64,000 nt of DNA from Paenibacillus sp. N3.4. Lineage in GTDB: Bacteria > Bacillota > Bacilli > Paenibacillales > NBRC-103111. Location: positions 62,001 through 126,000 of the forward strand of contig NZ_VRTT01000002.1 of assembly GCF_008017805.1 (NCBI RefSeq), written 5' to 3'. The notes under the pieces were generated by a model. It made no database searches and was not told the DNA's origin. It was given only the letters and a program-made list of their open reading frames with translations. Below, one piece after another: positions 27,413-35,716 of this stretch. How positions within the stretch are numbered: the first letter of the stretch is position 1; each line of letters starts with the position of its first letter. A program made the translations under genes and the position numbers.

Positions 27413-29298
27413 CCGTTAGTCCCCCCCGACGATTTAGTAGGCTTTAAGACGACGGACATCACGGAACCTTGGCCTTTTTTGACAGCTTTAAATGGAGCAA
27501 AACTCCAAGACTTAACAAGATCCGGATTCGTAATAATCATCGGTGTCGCCATAGATGAAGCAAATTTCTTTACTTTATTATAATTAAACTTAATAAGCAG
27601 CTGGCCTGGCTCCACATGATCGCCTTCTTTCACCACCGCATTAAAGCATTTTCCTGGCAAACTAGACGTATCAATACCAATGTGCAGCAAGACCTCCAAG
27701 CCTTCCTCGGTCAAAATGCCCAGTGCATGCATAGTCGGATAAATATGCATGATCGTACCCGCAACTGGAGAAACCAGTTCTCCCTTTTCCGGAATAAACG
27801 CAACGCCGTTCCCAACTAACCGAGAAGCAAAGATGCGATCCGGCACCTCTTCTATGGGGATCATACGCCCCTGCATAGGAGAAGTAAACAGCACCACATG
27901 AATATCTTTGCGCAATACCTTCATAATTTCTTCACGAATCAACTCTGAGAATGTTCCGAACACGACCTGAACATTGCCTCCCCCAAGACGGATGACGCCT
28001 GCAGCTCCCAAGTGTCGTAATGCCGTGATGTCCATCAGACGATCATTCACAAGCGTAAGTCGCAATCTGGTGATACAGGCCTCAATCTTCTTAATGTTGT
28101 CTTTCCCACCGAGTGCTTGCAAAATTAGCGGTGATCGATACGGGATATCTCCCGCCCACTCTTCAAGTGAAGAGCCTTCCTCCCTACCGGGTGTTGGAAT
28201 TTGGAACCGCCGAATTGCCCAGCGGAACAAAAAATAATATAGCAATCCATAAACCAGACCGATGGGTATCAGAAGTAAACCATTATGCGATAGGTGGAGA
28301 TTAATCACGTAATCGATTGCGCCCGCGGAGTAAGAAAATCCATGATGAATATTAAGCTCATAAGCAATCCACATCGCAACACCAGACAATATCGCATGAA
28401 CCACAAACAAATAAGGAGCCACAAATAGAAATGCAAATTCAATAGGCTCTGTGACACCGGTCAAAAATGAAGCTAAAGCAGCTGTCAGAAATGTGGCTTT
28501 AATCTTCGGCTTCAAATCTTCACGCGCTTCACCAATAATGGCAAAAGCAATTGCTGGCAAAGCAAACATCATAATCGGATATAAACCAGCCATGTACGTA
28601 CCAGCGGTCGGGTCTCCGGCAAAATAACGCGGTAAATCACCATAAACCATATTCCCTGAAGGTCCTTGATATGCACCTATCTGAAACCAATAAAAATTGT
28701 TCAAAATATGATGCAAGCCGGAAGGAACAAGCAACCGATGTGCGATTCCATAAATAAAAGCACCTAAACCACCTAAACCGATGAGCCAATTGGATAGCTT
28801 GCTCATGCCAATTTCCAAATAGGGACCTACTGCAATCATAATGTAAGACACAACAAGCGTTGCCAGCCCCATAATAAGCGGAACTATCCGGGGACCACCG
28901 AAAAACTGTATGTATTCGGGTAGCTTAATTTCTTTGCATCGATGATAAATGATCGCGGCCAGGAGTCCAATCAGGATCCCACCTGGTACGCCAAGTTGGA
29001 ACTGGGGGCCCAATGCATGTTCAACTAACCTAGTGAACATGAAATAACCCAGCATTGCTGATAATCCAGCTATGCCAGCACTCTCTGTTAGTCCTAGCGC
29101 TACGCCAACAGCAAAAATTATTGGAATATAGTCGAAGACCGTATTTCCAGCCAATAGCAGCATATCCCCAAAGCCAGATGCGTGCATCACACCCCAAGGC
29201 AAATCACCCAAACGCAGCAATACAGCAGCTATCGGAAGTGCAATGGTAGGCAGCATTAATGAGCGGCCGAGCTGTTGTAAATTCCCCATCCAGTTCAA
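27409..29298 (-). CDS. nagE: PTS EIICBA permease, N-acetylglucosamine/glucose type
   Basis: A 629-residue fusion. The EIIC membrane domain has about ten helices (to ~375); EIIB and EIIA follow. EIIB carries the phospho-Cys in IEACITRLRL near residue 410; EIIA has the phospho-His in LLHIGIDTSSLPG near 555. The EIIC segment HHILNNFYWFQIGAYQGPSG, with GDLPRYFAGDPTAGTYMAG and FSYSAGAIDYVINLHLSHN, is closest to NagE-type GlcNAc permeases, though glucose permeases are similar. The start is TTG at 29298, with AGGAGG 10 bases upstream. It overlaps ptsI by four bases. Substrate is inferred, not proven. Confidence 0.85.
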   Translation of the reverse strand: MNWMGNLQQLGRSLMLPTIALPIAAVLLRLGDLPWGVMHASGFGDMLLLAGNTVFDYIPIIFAVGVALGLTESAGIAGLSAMLGYFMFTRLVEHALGPQFQLGVPGGILIGLLAAIIYHRCKEIKLPEYIQFFGGPRIVPLIMGLATLVVSYIMIAVGPYLEIGMSKLSNWLIGLGGLGAFIYGIAHRLLVPSGLHHILNNFYWFQIGAYQGPSGNMVYGDLPRYFAGDPTAGTYMAGLYPIMMFALPAIAFAIIGEAREDLKPKIKATFLTAALASFLTGVTEPIEFAFLFVAPYLFVVHAILSGVAMWIAYELNIHHGFSYSAGAIDYVINLHLSHNGLLLIPIGLVYGLLYYFLFRWAIRRFQIPTPGREEGSSLEEWAGDIPYRSPLILQALGGKDNIKKIEACITRLRLTLVNDRLMDITALRHLGAAGVIRLGGGNVQVVFGTFSELIREEIMKVLRKDIHVVLFTSPMQGRMIPIEEVPDRIFASRLVGNGVAFIPEKGELVSPVAGTIMHIYPTMHALGILTEEGLEVLLHIGIDTSSLPGKCFNAVVKEGDHVEPGQLLIKFNYNKVKKFASSMATPMIITNPDLVKSWSFAPFKAVKKGQGSVMSVVLKPTKSSGGTNG

Positions 29299-29360
29299 AC
29301 GTATGCTACCTCCTCTCTTAACAAATCGTAAAGCTTGTCAGCCCGTTTGTCAAAAACAAA

Positions 29361-29397
29361 ATAAGCAGGTCGATTCTCGACCTGCTTAGGAGCTTCC
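29361..29397 (-). terminator. Terminator of the Q/N-rich protein gene
   Basis: On the minus strand AAGCAGGTCGA and TCGACCTGCTT pair around GAA, followed by ATTTTGTTTTT. Confidence 0.85.
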
Positions 29398-29412
29398 TAG
29401 AACATTTCTTTA

Positions 29413-30078
29413 TTAATACGAAGAGTTATTGTATCCGAATTGTTGACTGTTCCCCACGTTGTTAAATCCTGTGTTATAGGACTGCGAGTTTTGTTGTGAC
29501 CCATATCCAGCTTGAGACTGGAAGGATTGTTGTTGTTGTTGAGCAGGTGTCACGGAATCGCTGCGGAGATACGCGTCATGCCCTGGTTGATTGCCACGAT
29601 AATTAGCTGTGTGATAAGCATTCGGCATGATGTTGCTTTGCGAATAAGCTTGGTTCGATTGAACGGCATTGCCGTATGCATTGGACGTATATGGCTGTTG
29701 ATTCGTTTGGTAGCTGAATTGTTGGTTTTGGCTAGCAGCATACGGGGAATTCATTCCGCTGAAAGAGGAATAAGAACCTTGGTAATTACCTTGTTGCTGC
29801 TGAGCAGGATTTTCCGAATCACTGCGAAGATAGGCATCATGCCCTGGTTGATTGCCTCTGTAATTGGCTGTGTGAAAGGAATTAGGGGAAGCCGATTGCC
29901 CATATGCTTGGTTTTGTTGTCCAGCATTACTGTAGAAGGATTGCACTGTCCCTACAGGTTGGTATTGTCTTTGGTAGCCTTGATATTGCGTCTGAACTCC
30001 TTGCGAATTCTGATTTTGCATTCCTTGAGAAGCATTTCCATAAGAAGAAGCCCCGTTGCTATTAAAGTTGTTATACAT
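29413..30078 (-). CDS. Q/N/S/Y-rich low-complexity protein with duplicated motif
   Basis: A 221-residue protein rich in Gln, Asn, Ser, Tyr and Gly throughout, prion-like in composition. It contains two near-identical 21-residue motifs, one ending in ANYRGNQPGHDAYLRSDSEN and the other in ANYRGNQPGHDAYLRSDSVT, about 100 residues apart, each followed by a Q-run. There is no signal peptide or transmembrane segment. The start at 30078 has AGAGGAGG 8 bases upstream, and the gene has its own terminator, so it is a real gene. A structural coat or spore-related role is plausible but no family was recognised. Confidence 0.75.
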   Translation of the reverse strand: MYNNFNSNGASSYGNASQGMQNQNSQGVQTQYQGYQRQYQPVGTVQSFYSNAGQQNQAYGQSASPNSFHTANYRGNQPGHDAYLRSDSENPAQQQQGNYQGSYSSFSGMNSPYAASQNQQFSYQTNQQPYTSNAYGNAVQSNQAYSQSNIMPNAYHTANYRGNQPGHDAYLRSDSVTPAQQQQQSFQSQAGYGSQQNSQSYNTGFNNVGNSQQFGYNNSSY

Positions 30079-30286
30079 GCGTAAATCCTCCTCTGAGTAT
30101 ATCAAGTTTGTGACCCCTTTTTTGCGGCCTTTTTTATTCTCTCCGCTTCGTCTTTTTTTATTTATGGAAGCTGTTGGATTTTCTTTTTCTTTAGTATACT
30201 TAACATACACATAAATTGACTATGTGGGGTCGAATATGCCATAATCTCCTTGTAAACTATTCTCTTTTCAAGGAGGAACTATTCAC

Positions 30287-30850
30287 ATGTCCTATGATGT
30301 TATCATTATTGGCGCAGGTCGCCGGAGCCAGTGCGGCACTATTCACTGCAAAAGCAGGTAAAAAAACGCTGGTTATTGACAGTGATCAAAGCATTACTAA
30401 GAGGGCGTGGGTTGAGAATCATTATGGTGTAGATGCCATCTCAGGTCCCGATTTAGTCGACATCGGCAAAAAGCAAGCCGCTAAATTCGGAGCAGAATTC
30501 GTACAAGGTAAAGCAACCCAGTTAGAAAAAGAAGGCGATAACTTTCGAGTTGCTACGGAAAACGGTTCCTTTGAAGGCAAACATGTGATTCTTGCAACCG
30601 GATTGTCGGTAGAACTTGCCGAAGCCTCCGGCATCCAAACCAAACCTGGCACAGAGCCGCGGATTAAAACGGTCGTGGATGCAGATGCGCAAGGGCGTAC
30701 AAGCTTGCAGGGCGTTTGGGCAGCAGGCACAACAGCCGGTGTTAGCGTACATACGATCGTCACTTCAGGTGATGGTGCCAAGTCGCTATCAATGTGCTTA
30801 GTGAGTTAAATGGCGAGAGATACGTCGATCATGATGTATTAAAAGCTTAA
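30287..30850 (+). pseudogene. FAD/NAD(P)-binding oxidoreductase with two frameshifts
   Basis: A short (about 185-residue) thioredoxin-reductase-like nucleotide-binding protein. The start at 30287 has AAGGAGG 11 bases upstream and begins MSYDVIIIGAG. Near 30319 the frame slips from the glycine loop to GASAALFTAKAGKKTLVIDS. It reads well through ILATGLSVELAEASG and GVWAAGTTAGVSVHTIVTSG. It then slips again near 30783 before the expected end (VAINVLSELNGERYVDHDV...LKA) at 30850. Two indels in one short gene suggest decay or sequence error. A strong hairpin follows. Confidence 0.8.
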
Positions 30851-30863
30851 TTGTTATAGACAA

Positions 30864-30913
30864 AGAGGGCTGTCTCCTTCGTAGCATTTGCTACGGAGGA
30901 GACAGCCCTCTTC
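30864..30913. terminator. Long hairpin after the FAD protein
   Basis: AAGAGGGCTGTCTCCTTCGTAG and CTACGGAGGAGACAGCCCTCTT form a 22 bp stem around CATTTG. There is no long T-run, so it is a weak intrinsic terminator or an attenuator. It also lies just past the stop of the convergent CoA-binding gene. Confidence 0.7.
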
Positions 30914-30930
30914 CATTTATCCGCTCATTT

Positions 30931-31356
30931 TTAATTGTTTCTTGGATTAAGAATAGCATCCTCGACTTTAATACAGCGATCCATTATGACTTCGACTCCG
31001 GCTTCACTTGCGATACGCGCAGCCTCCTCATTCACGATATCGAGCTGCAGCCAAAATACCTTGGCTTTAATTTTCGCAGCTTCTTCCGCAATGGGAACGA
31101 CTTGGTCAGCGCGGCGGAACACATTTACGATATCAACAGGTTCCGGAATGTCAGAAAGAGTAGCGTAACTCTTCTCGCCCAAAATTTCTGTGGCGTTCGG
31201 ATTTACGGGAATAATTCGATAACCTCTGCTTTGCATAGCCGCAGAAACCATATACGAGGTACGGTCTGGTTTATCTGATAAACCAACTACTGCGATATTA
31301 CCTGCATGCGCTAAAATGTCTTTAATGTGCTCTCTAGACGGATTTTCAAAAGGCAT
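30931..31356 (-). CDS. CoA-binding protein (YccU family)
   Basis: A 141-residue protein with a single CoA_binding Rossmann domain: GNIAVVGLSDKPDRTSYMVS at the start and YRIIPVNPNATEILG. It lacks catalytic residues of succinyl-CoA ligases and is presumed to bind CoA or NAD-like nucleotides. The start at 31356 (MPFENP) follows AGGAG. It is 12 bases past the C39-like gene's stop, in the same direction, so the two may share a transcript. Role unknown. Confidence 0.88.
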   Translation of the reverse strand: MPFENPSREHIKDILAHAGNIAVVGLSDKPDRTSYMVSAAMQSRGYRIIPVNPNATEILGEKSYATLSDIPEPVDIVNVFRRADQVVPIAEEAAKIKAKVFWLQLDIVNEEAARIASEAGVEVIMDRCIKVEDAILNPRNN

Positions 31357-31367
31357 ATGACTCACTC

Positions 31368-32192
31368 CTATTTTTTCAAATATGTCAGACCTTGTTTCCC
31401 CATTGCAGCCCAACTCTCGATAAACTGAGCTTTATTGACTTGCACTTGTTTTTTTCCTTTTAGCGGGTCATTCAAGTACACATTATTTTCATCATATCCG
31501 ACTAATAGAACAGCATGTTCAGAATAGGATGTTTGCAATGGACCAATTGGCGTATCCCATGTTACCCATTTATAAGGGATATTATAATCAATTGTCGTCC
31601 AAGTAATGACAGGAATGCCGTTTGCTATTTGTTGTTCATACAAGTCAAATGATTCACCGGTGATATCAATTGCTTGAGGAATATAGGTTTTTAAGAGTGG
31701 GAAAAGCCCCGCATGATAAATACCAAAGCCGCGTTGTTTACGCGTAACGTCGCCGACAAAACCCGTATTTGGATTGCCCCAATAACCAATCGATCCATCT
31801 GCATTCAAAGACGCAGGTGTCGTATCCTTTGGCATTTCTTCGGCAAGCTCCATTTTGGTTTTATTAATTCCGTTAAATTGCAGCAGCATCGTTAAGCTCG
31901 TTACTTCACATCCTGCCGGCAATTCAGGCAGTTGGGCAAAGACGGGGGCATCAATCAATGCTGATTTCTTTACTTGATGAATAACTTGCGGCGTGGCTAC
32001 GGCCACCGTTACATTCGTAGGTGTTGTCGTAGGGGCAGCAACAAACAGCGTTGGACTGGATGCGAATAGAGCTGTCTCTTTCCCCGTCGCCTTAGCATAC
32101 AGCAATACAGCAAACACACTGCTGGCAAACACAAGTCCCGCAACAAGGAATAAGCCCAACGTTACTTTCAATCCCTGCCAAATAATCGTCAT
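31368..32192 (-). CDS. Membrane-anchored C39-like peptidase
   Basis: A 274-residue protein with an N-terminal membrane anchor (about residues 6-30) and a Thr/Pro/Val-rich linker. A C39_2 papain-like domain follows, with Cys in LPAGCEVTSLTMLLQ, His in SYSEHAVLLVGYDE and Asp in VYLNDPLKG. It is exported or anchored with the catalytic domain outside. The start at ATG 32192 has GGGTGAG upstream. Substrate unknown; C39-like proteins include bacteriocin leader peptidases and wall-associated proteases. Confidence 0.85.
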   Translation of the reverse strand: MTIIWQGLKVTLGLFLVAGLVFASSVFAVLLYAKATGKETALFASSPTLFVAAPTTTPTNVTVAVATPQVIHQVKKSALIDAPVFAQLPELPAGCEVTSLTMLLQFNGINKTKMELAEEMPKDTTPASLNADGSIGYWGNPNTGFVGDVTRKQRGFGIYHAGLFPLLKTYIPQAIDITGESFDLYEQQIANGIPVITWTTIDYNIPYKWVTWDTPIGPLQTSYSEHAVLLVGYDENNVYLNDPLKGKKQVQVNKAQFIESWAAMGKQGLTYLKK

Positions 32193-32224
32193 GCTACTCA
32201 CCCGTTCGTTGTTTTGAGAATCTA

Positions 32225-33520
32225 TTATTCACTCACAAGTTCAACTTGAGCACCGATGGAACGCAAATGGTCAAAATAGTCCGGATAAGATTTGGCTACA
32301 TGATGGGCATCGCGAATGACCAAACCTTTCTCGGATCGAAGACCAACCACAGTTAGAGCCATAATCACACGGTGATCGAAATGAGCATTAATTTCCACTC
32401 CGCCTTCTACACCTTGCGGCTTGCCATGGACGATAATTTCGCTTTGACGTTCTTCCACATCTGCGCCGGCTTTACGCAATTCATTCAAGTAATCGGTAAT
32501 ACGATCGCACTCTTTATAACGCAGGTTTTCGACGTTGTAGAATCGGGAAGTACCGTCTGCAAATACAGCCGCAGCTACCATAGCCAACACAGCGTCCGTG
32601 AAGTGATCGCCATCGAATTCGCCAGCGATCAGCTTCTGATTGCCCCGCACATGAACAACCCCGTTAACGTGAGTCAGGTCAACACCCATTGCACGCAAAA
32701 CATCTACACAAGCCTTCTCACCCTGCTTGCTATTTTCTTCAAGACGCAAAACGCGCACATCAGAATTTGTTACAGCTGCAGCTGCCAGAATCGCCGCGGA
32801 TCCCGGGTAATCTCCTTGAATCACATATTCTTTAGCTTGATAAGACTGTCTGCCCGGAATGCGATAATGCATCAAATCTTCGCTGGCGTGTACGACAATA
32901 CCAGCCTGCTCCAATACTTCAAGCGTCTGGCCGACAATAATCTTAGATTTCAAATCATGCAATACTTCAATTTCACTGTCCTCCTCGAGAAGAGGAGTCA
33001 TAAATAGTAAAGAGCTCAGAAATTGAGAGCTGACATTTCCGGATACGGTCAATTTTCCACCGCGTGGTTGTCCACCTTTAATTGTTATCGGCAAACGACC
33101 GTTCGTATGTCGGACCTCAACACCCATTTGTTGCAAAGTTTCGATTAAATCGTCATGTGGACGTTTGCCCAATGATTCCGGATACGTATTTACGAAAGTC
33201 AACTCTGGACAGAAAGCTGCCGTCGACATCAAAAAGCGAAGAACAGCACCCGCATTGCCTACATTAAGTTCCGACACATGCTTAGGATGCTTCCCAAAGC
33301 CTGTGATGACGATTTTTTCATCATCCTCTTCAATGATTGCTCCCAGATCACGAATACAACGTCTCATCGCATCGCTATCTTCACTGTGAGCCGGATAATA
33401 AATTGTACTTGTCCCATCCGCAAGAGCAGCCATCAACAGATAGCGCGTTGTATAGTTTTTGGAAGAAAGTGCATTGATCTCCCCTTGTAGGCTTGCGGTA
33501 GGTTTCACTATGGCTTTCAT
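32225..33520 (-). CDS. aroA: EPSP synthase (3-phosphoshikimate 1-carboxyvinyltransferase)
   Basis: A 431-residue shikimate-pathway enzyme that joins PEP and shikimate 3-phosphate. Motifs: KNYTTRYLLMAALADGTS, LNVGNAGAVLRFLM, YPESLGKRPHDDL, GDYPGSAAILAAAAV, ENLRYKECDRITD and the late HFDHRVIMAL. In the glyphosate-contact loop it has GNAGAVLRF where the Escherichia coli enzyme has GNAGTAMRP, so the Thr97 and Pro101 equivalents are Ala and Phe. The start at 33520 has GGGAGAG about 8 bases upstream. It lies between the crcB pair and the C39-like gene, while aroK lies just beyond crcB. Confidence 0.92.
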   Translation of the reverse strand: MKAIVKPTASLQGEINALSSKNYTTRYLLMAALADGTSTIYYPAHSEDSDAMRRCIRDLGAIIEEDDEKIVITGFGKHPKHVSELNVGNAGAVLRFLMSTAAFCPELTFVNTYPESLGKRPHDDLIETLQQMGVEVRHTNGRLPITIKGGQPRGGKLTVSGNVSSQFLSSLLFMTPLLEEDSEIEVLHDLKSKIIVGQTLEVLEQAGIVVHASEDLMHYRIPGRQSYQAKEYVIQGDYPGSAAILAAAAVTNSDVRVLRLEENSKQGEKACVDVLRAMGVDLTHVNGVVHVRGNQKLIAGEFDGDHFTDAVLAMVAAAVFADGTSRFYNVENLRYKECDRITDYLNELRKAGADVEERQSEIIVHGKPQGVEGGVEINAHFDHRVIMALTVVGLRSEKGLVIRDAHHVAKSYPDYFDHLRSIGAQVELVSE

Positions 33521-33537
33521 ATGTCGATCTCTCCCTA

Positions 33538-33897
33538 TTATATGTAATATCCGATGAAGGTTAATCCAATACCACCTGTATAGCTGAGCATCGTATACAA
33601 GATCCAGACACGCCATTCTCTGGCCTGCAGCATCTTGATACTCTCAAGCTTCATCGTGGAAAAAGTGGTAAATGCCCCCATAAACCCAGTTCCAACCAAT
33701 AATTTCCAGTTATCAAAGGCATGATGTCTCATCAACCAGCCCAGCAAAAAACAGCCCAACAGATTTATTGTCAGTGTACCATATGGAATAGAACTTGGAA
33801 ACCGTTTTGATAGGTAAGCTCCCAGCCTAAACCGGCTCACAGCACCTAGAAACCCACCAATACTTACCAAGCACACAGACGACAGCCAACTATTCAT
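33538..33897 (-). CDS. crcB: Fluoride channel subunit CrcB/Fluc (second copy)
   Basis: A 119-residue, four-helix membrane protein of the Fluc family. Signatures: GGFLGAVSRFRLGAYL, YGTLTINLLGCFLLG and VGTGFMGAFTTFST. Its start overlaps the stop of the upstream crcB copy by four bases, so it is translationally coupled. Paired crcB genes typically form heterodimeric fluoride exporters. The start follows GGAAGG. Confidence 0.92.
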   Translation of the reverse strand: MNSWLSSVCLVSIGGFLGAVSRFRLGAYLSKRFPSSIPYGTLTINLLGCFLLGWLMRHHAFDNWKLLVGTGFMGAFTTFSTMKLESIKMLQAREWRVWILYTMLSYTGGIGLTFIGYYI

Positions 33898-34277
33898 AGA
33901 GGCCTTCCTGCCCCTCCAAAAGATTGTCCAAAACGAGCTCCCAGCCATGTAAAAGCAAGCCCTCCCCATAAACTACCCAATACATAGACCGCAGCTAATC
34001 CGAAGTGATCTGTTCTTAGCATATTCACAGTTTCATAGCTGAAAGTAGAAAAAGTAGTGAAGGACCCGATAAACCCTGTCGTCAAAGTTAAGCGAAGATT
34101 AGCGGGAATTCGGAGCTCCTTAGCAAAAGCAAGGAAGCCAATGAATAAGCAGCCCGCGAAATTACAAAACAGGGTACCCCAAGGAAATACAGAGGAGGTG
34201 CTAGGATTCCACAGGACCGAAAGCCCATATCGGGCAAGAGCCCCACATATTCCAGCTAGTCCAACATAAAGCATCAT
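33894..34277 (-). CDS. crcB: Fluoride channel subunit CrcB/Fluc (first copy)
   Basis: A 127-residue four-helix membrane protein: GLAGICGALARYGLSVLWNP, WGTLFCNFAGCLFIGFLA, TTGFIGSFTTFSTFS. It is the upstream partner of the copy at 33538. The start at 34277 follows GGGAG. I looked for a fluoride riboswitch (crcB motif) in the 107-base gap to the divergent rhodanese gene and did not see one. Confidence 0.92.
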   Translation of the reverse strand: MMLYVGLAGICGALARYGLSVLWNPSTSSVFPWGTLFCNFAGCLFIGFLAFAKELRIPANLRLTLTTGFIGSFTTFSTFSYETVNMLRTDHFGLAAVYVLGSLWGGLAFTWLGARFGQSFGGAGRPL

Positions 34278-34383
34278 CTTTACAACTCCCGTAATGAACC
34301 AAAGGTTTGACATCCTGACGGATTATTTCTATCATTATTTATCAAGGGACTTCTTCCCAACACTTAAACTATGGAGGACCATC

Positions 34384-34674
34384 ATGGAAACCATTTTACC
34401 ATCCGAGATTAAAGAAAGACTAGGCCGCGGCGAACAGCTAGCCATTGTCGATGTACGTGAAGATGAGGAAGTCGCCGCCGGTATGATACCTGGTGCTATC
34501 CATATTCCTCTGGGTGAGTTAACTGAGCGCTTGAGCGAATTCCCGCAAGCGGAAGAAGTTATTCTTGTATGCCGGAGCGGAAACCGCAGCGGTCGCGCAC
34601 TGAGCTTCTTGGAAGCACAGGGATATAAAGGACTGAAAAACATGACAGGCGGCATGTTGGATTGGGAAGACTAA
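34384..34674 (+). CDS. Single-domain rhodanese-like sulfurtransferase
   Basis: A 96-residue rhodanese domain with active-site loop CRSGNRSGR and the N-terminal VDVREDEEVAAGMIPGAIHI motif. It may move sulfane sulfur, for example to persulfide carriers. The start has GGAGG 6 bases upstream. It is divergent from crcB and its stop overlaps the stop region of aroK on the other strand. Confidence 0.9.
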   Translation: METILPSEIKERLGRGEQLAIVDVREDEEVAAGMIPGAIHIPLGELTERLSEFPQAEEVILVCRSGNRSGRALSFLEAQGYKGLKNMTGGMLDWED

Positions 34675-35204
34675 TCTTCTAAGCTTAAGTCTTTTTGCGA
34701 CAAGCCGGCCTGAGTCATAATCAAGTTAACAATCTGTTCCGTTGTTAACTCTGTTGTGTCAATGGACATCGTAGCGAAGTCATAGGCAGCTTTTCGTTGT
34801 TCAAGGAGTGTGTGAACCCGATCCTCCAAATTGCCTTGCAATAAGGGACGGTTGGTGTCACTGCTCACTCTTTGAATAATGACTTCGGGAGAAGCCTTCA
34901 ACGCTACGACAAACCCATTCTGCAGCATACATGCCCGGTTGCTTTCAGCAAGTACAGCACCGCCTCCGGTTGCCACAATTTGACCTGTGCCTCTTAATAT
35001 ATGTGCCAATGCTTCGCTTTCCAAAACGCGAAAATGTACTTCACCGTGTTTACGAAACAATTCAGGAATACTCATTTGCTGTTGGCTCTCAAGGAAAGCA
35101 TCCGAATCTTGGAAAGTCCAGCTCAACCGCTCAGCCAACTTCTGTCCTACCGTCGATTTGCCTGTCCCCATAAAACCAACGAGCACAATATTGCTTGTTG
35201 TCAC
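34671..35204 (-). CDS. aroK: Shikimate kinase
   Basis: A 177-residue P-loop kinase that phosphorylates shikimate on the route to chorismate. The Walker A is GFMGTGKSTVG; GGGAVL and the DSD segment (WTFQDSDAFLESQ) are the shikimate-binding features. The length is normal. The start is GTG at 35204, with GGGG about 7 bases upstream. It lies near aroA (3 kb away) with the crcB pair and rhodanese between, so the pathway genes are linked but not in one operon. Confidence 0.93.
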   Translation of the reverse strand: MTTSNIVLVGFMGTGKSTVGQKLAERLSWTFQDSDAFLESQQQMSIPELFRKHGEVHFRVLESEALAHILRGTGQIVATGGGAVLAESNRACMLQNGFVVALKASPEVIIQRVSSDTNRPLLQGNLEDRVHTLLEQRKAAYDFATMSIDTTELTTEQIVNLIMTQAGLSQKDLSLED

Positions 35205-35374
35205 GTTAATCCCCTTTTCTCATAAGCTATTCATACAAACTTTGCCAACATCATACCACAGCCGATTAGTCATGAATACAATCCCACAAAAATTCATATA
35301 GTAGTGTGAATAAATTCCAGCCTAAACAGTTAAGATTTTAAGAAAGATCTAAGCCGACAAGGAGAGATGGAGCT

Positions 35375-35716
35375 TTGAATTCAATTGTTGCCTATACCAA
35401 CCACAATCAAGGCAAACTGGAGCAAATCTTACACCCAAGCTATATTCTTTGTAAGGACGATGTTGTTTGGATTTTGGAATTTATCAAGAAAAAAGTGGCT
35501 GAAGAAGACCCGCATATGCAAGGTCTTACTCAACCACATTTATTAAGAAATTTTCGATATTTTGCGGAAATCTCCTTGATGCTCATTCATAGACGCAATT
35601 CCTTTGACCAAGAAGCCGATCGCTTAAAAAAGTGGCTGCGCGAAGCGCCTATGGATTTCAGGAAAAAGCTTGACCTCTCAGAGCTATTCAAATTAGATTC
35701 GGCGTTAAAATCCTAG
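35375..35716 (+). CDS. Hypothetical protein, conserved-looking
   Basis: A 113-residue charged protein, mostly helical, with no signal or membrane segment. The start is TTG at 35375, preceded by AAGGAGAGATGGAG. The sequence ([40 protein letters not shown]) has no family that I recognise. Its stop and the stop of gnd on the opposite strand overlap in a CTAG palindrome, so the genes are tightly convergent without a visible terminator. Confidence 0.65.
   Translation: MNSIVAYTNHNQGKLEQILHPSYILCKDDVVWILEFIKKKVAEEDPHMQGLTQPHLLRNFRYFAEISLMLIHRRNSFDQEADRLKKWLREAPMDFRKKLDLSELFKLDSALKS

Noticed and set aside
29512..30084. A 190-residue plus-strand reading opposite the Q/N-rich gene.
   Set aside because: It results from the low-complexity codons of the real gene on the other strand and has no ribosome-binding site.
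34278..34383. A fluoride riboswitch before the crcB pair.
   Set aside because: I searched this gap for the crcB-motif core and saw none of its conserved segments.
35713..35716. Overlapping stop codons (CTAG) of two convergent genes as a signal.
   Set aside because: CTAG allows both TAG stops by symmetry; common between convergent genes and not meaningful on its own.
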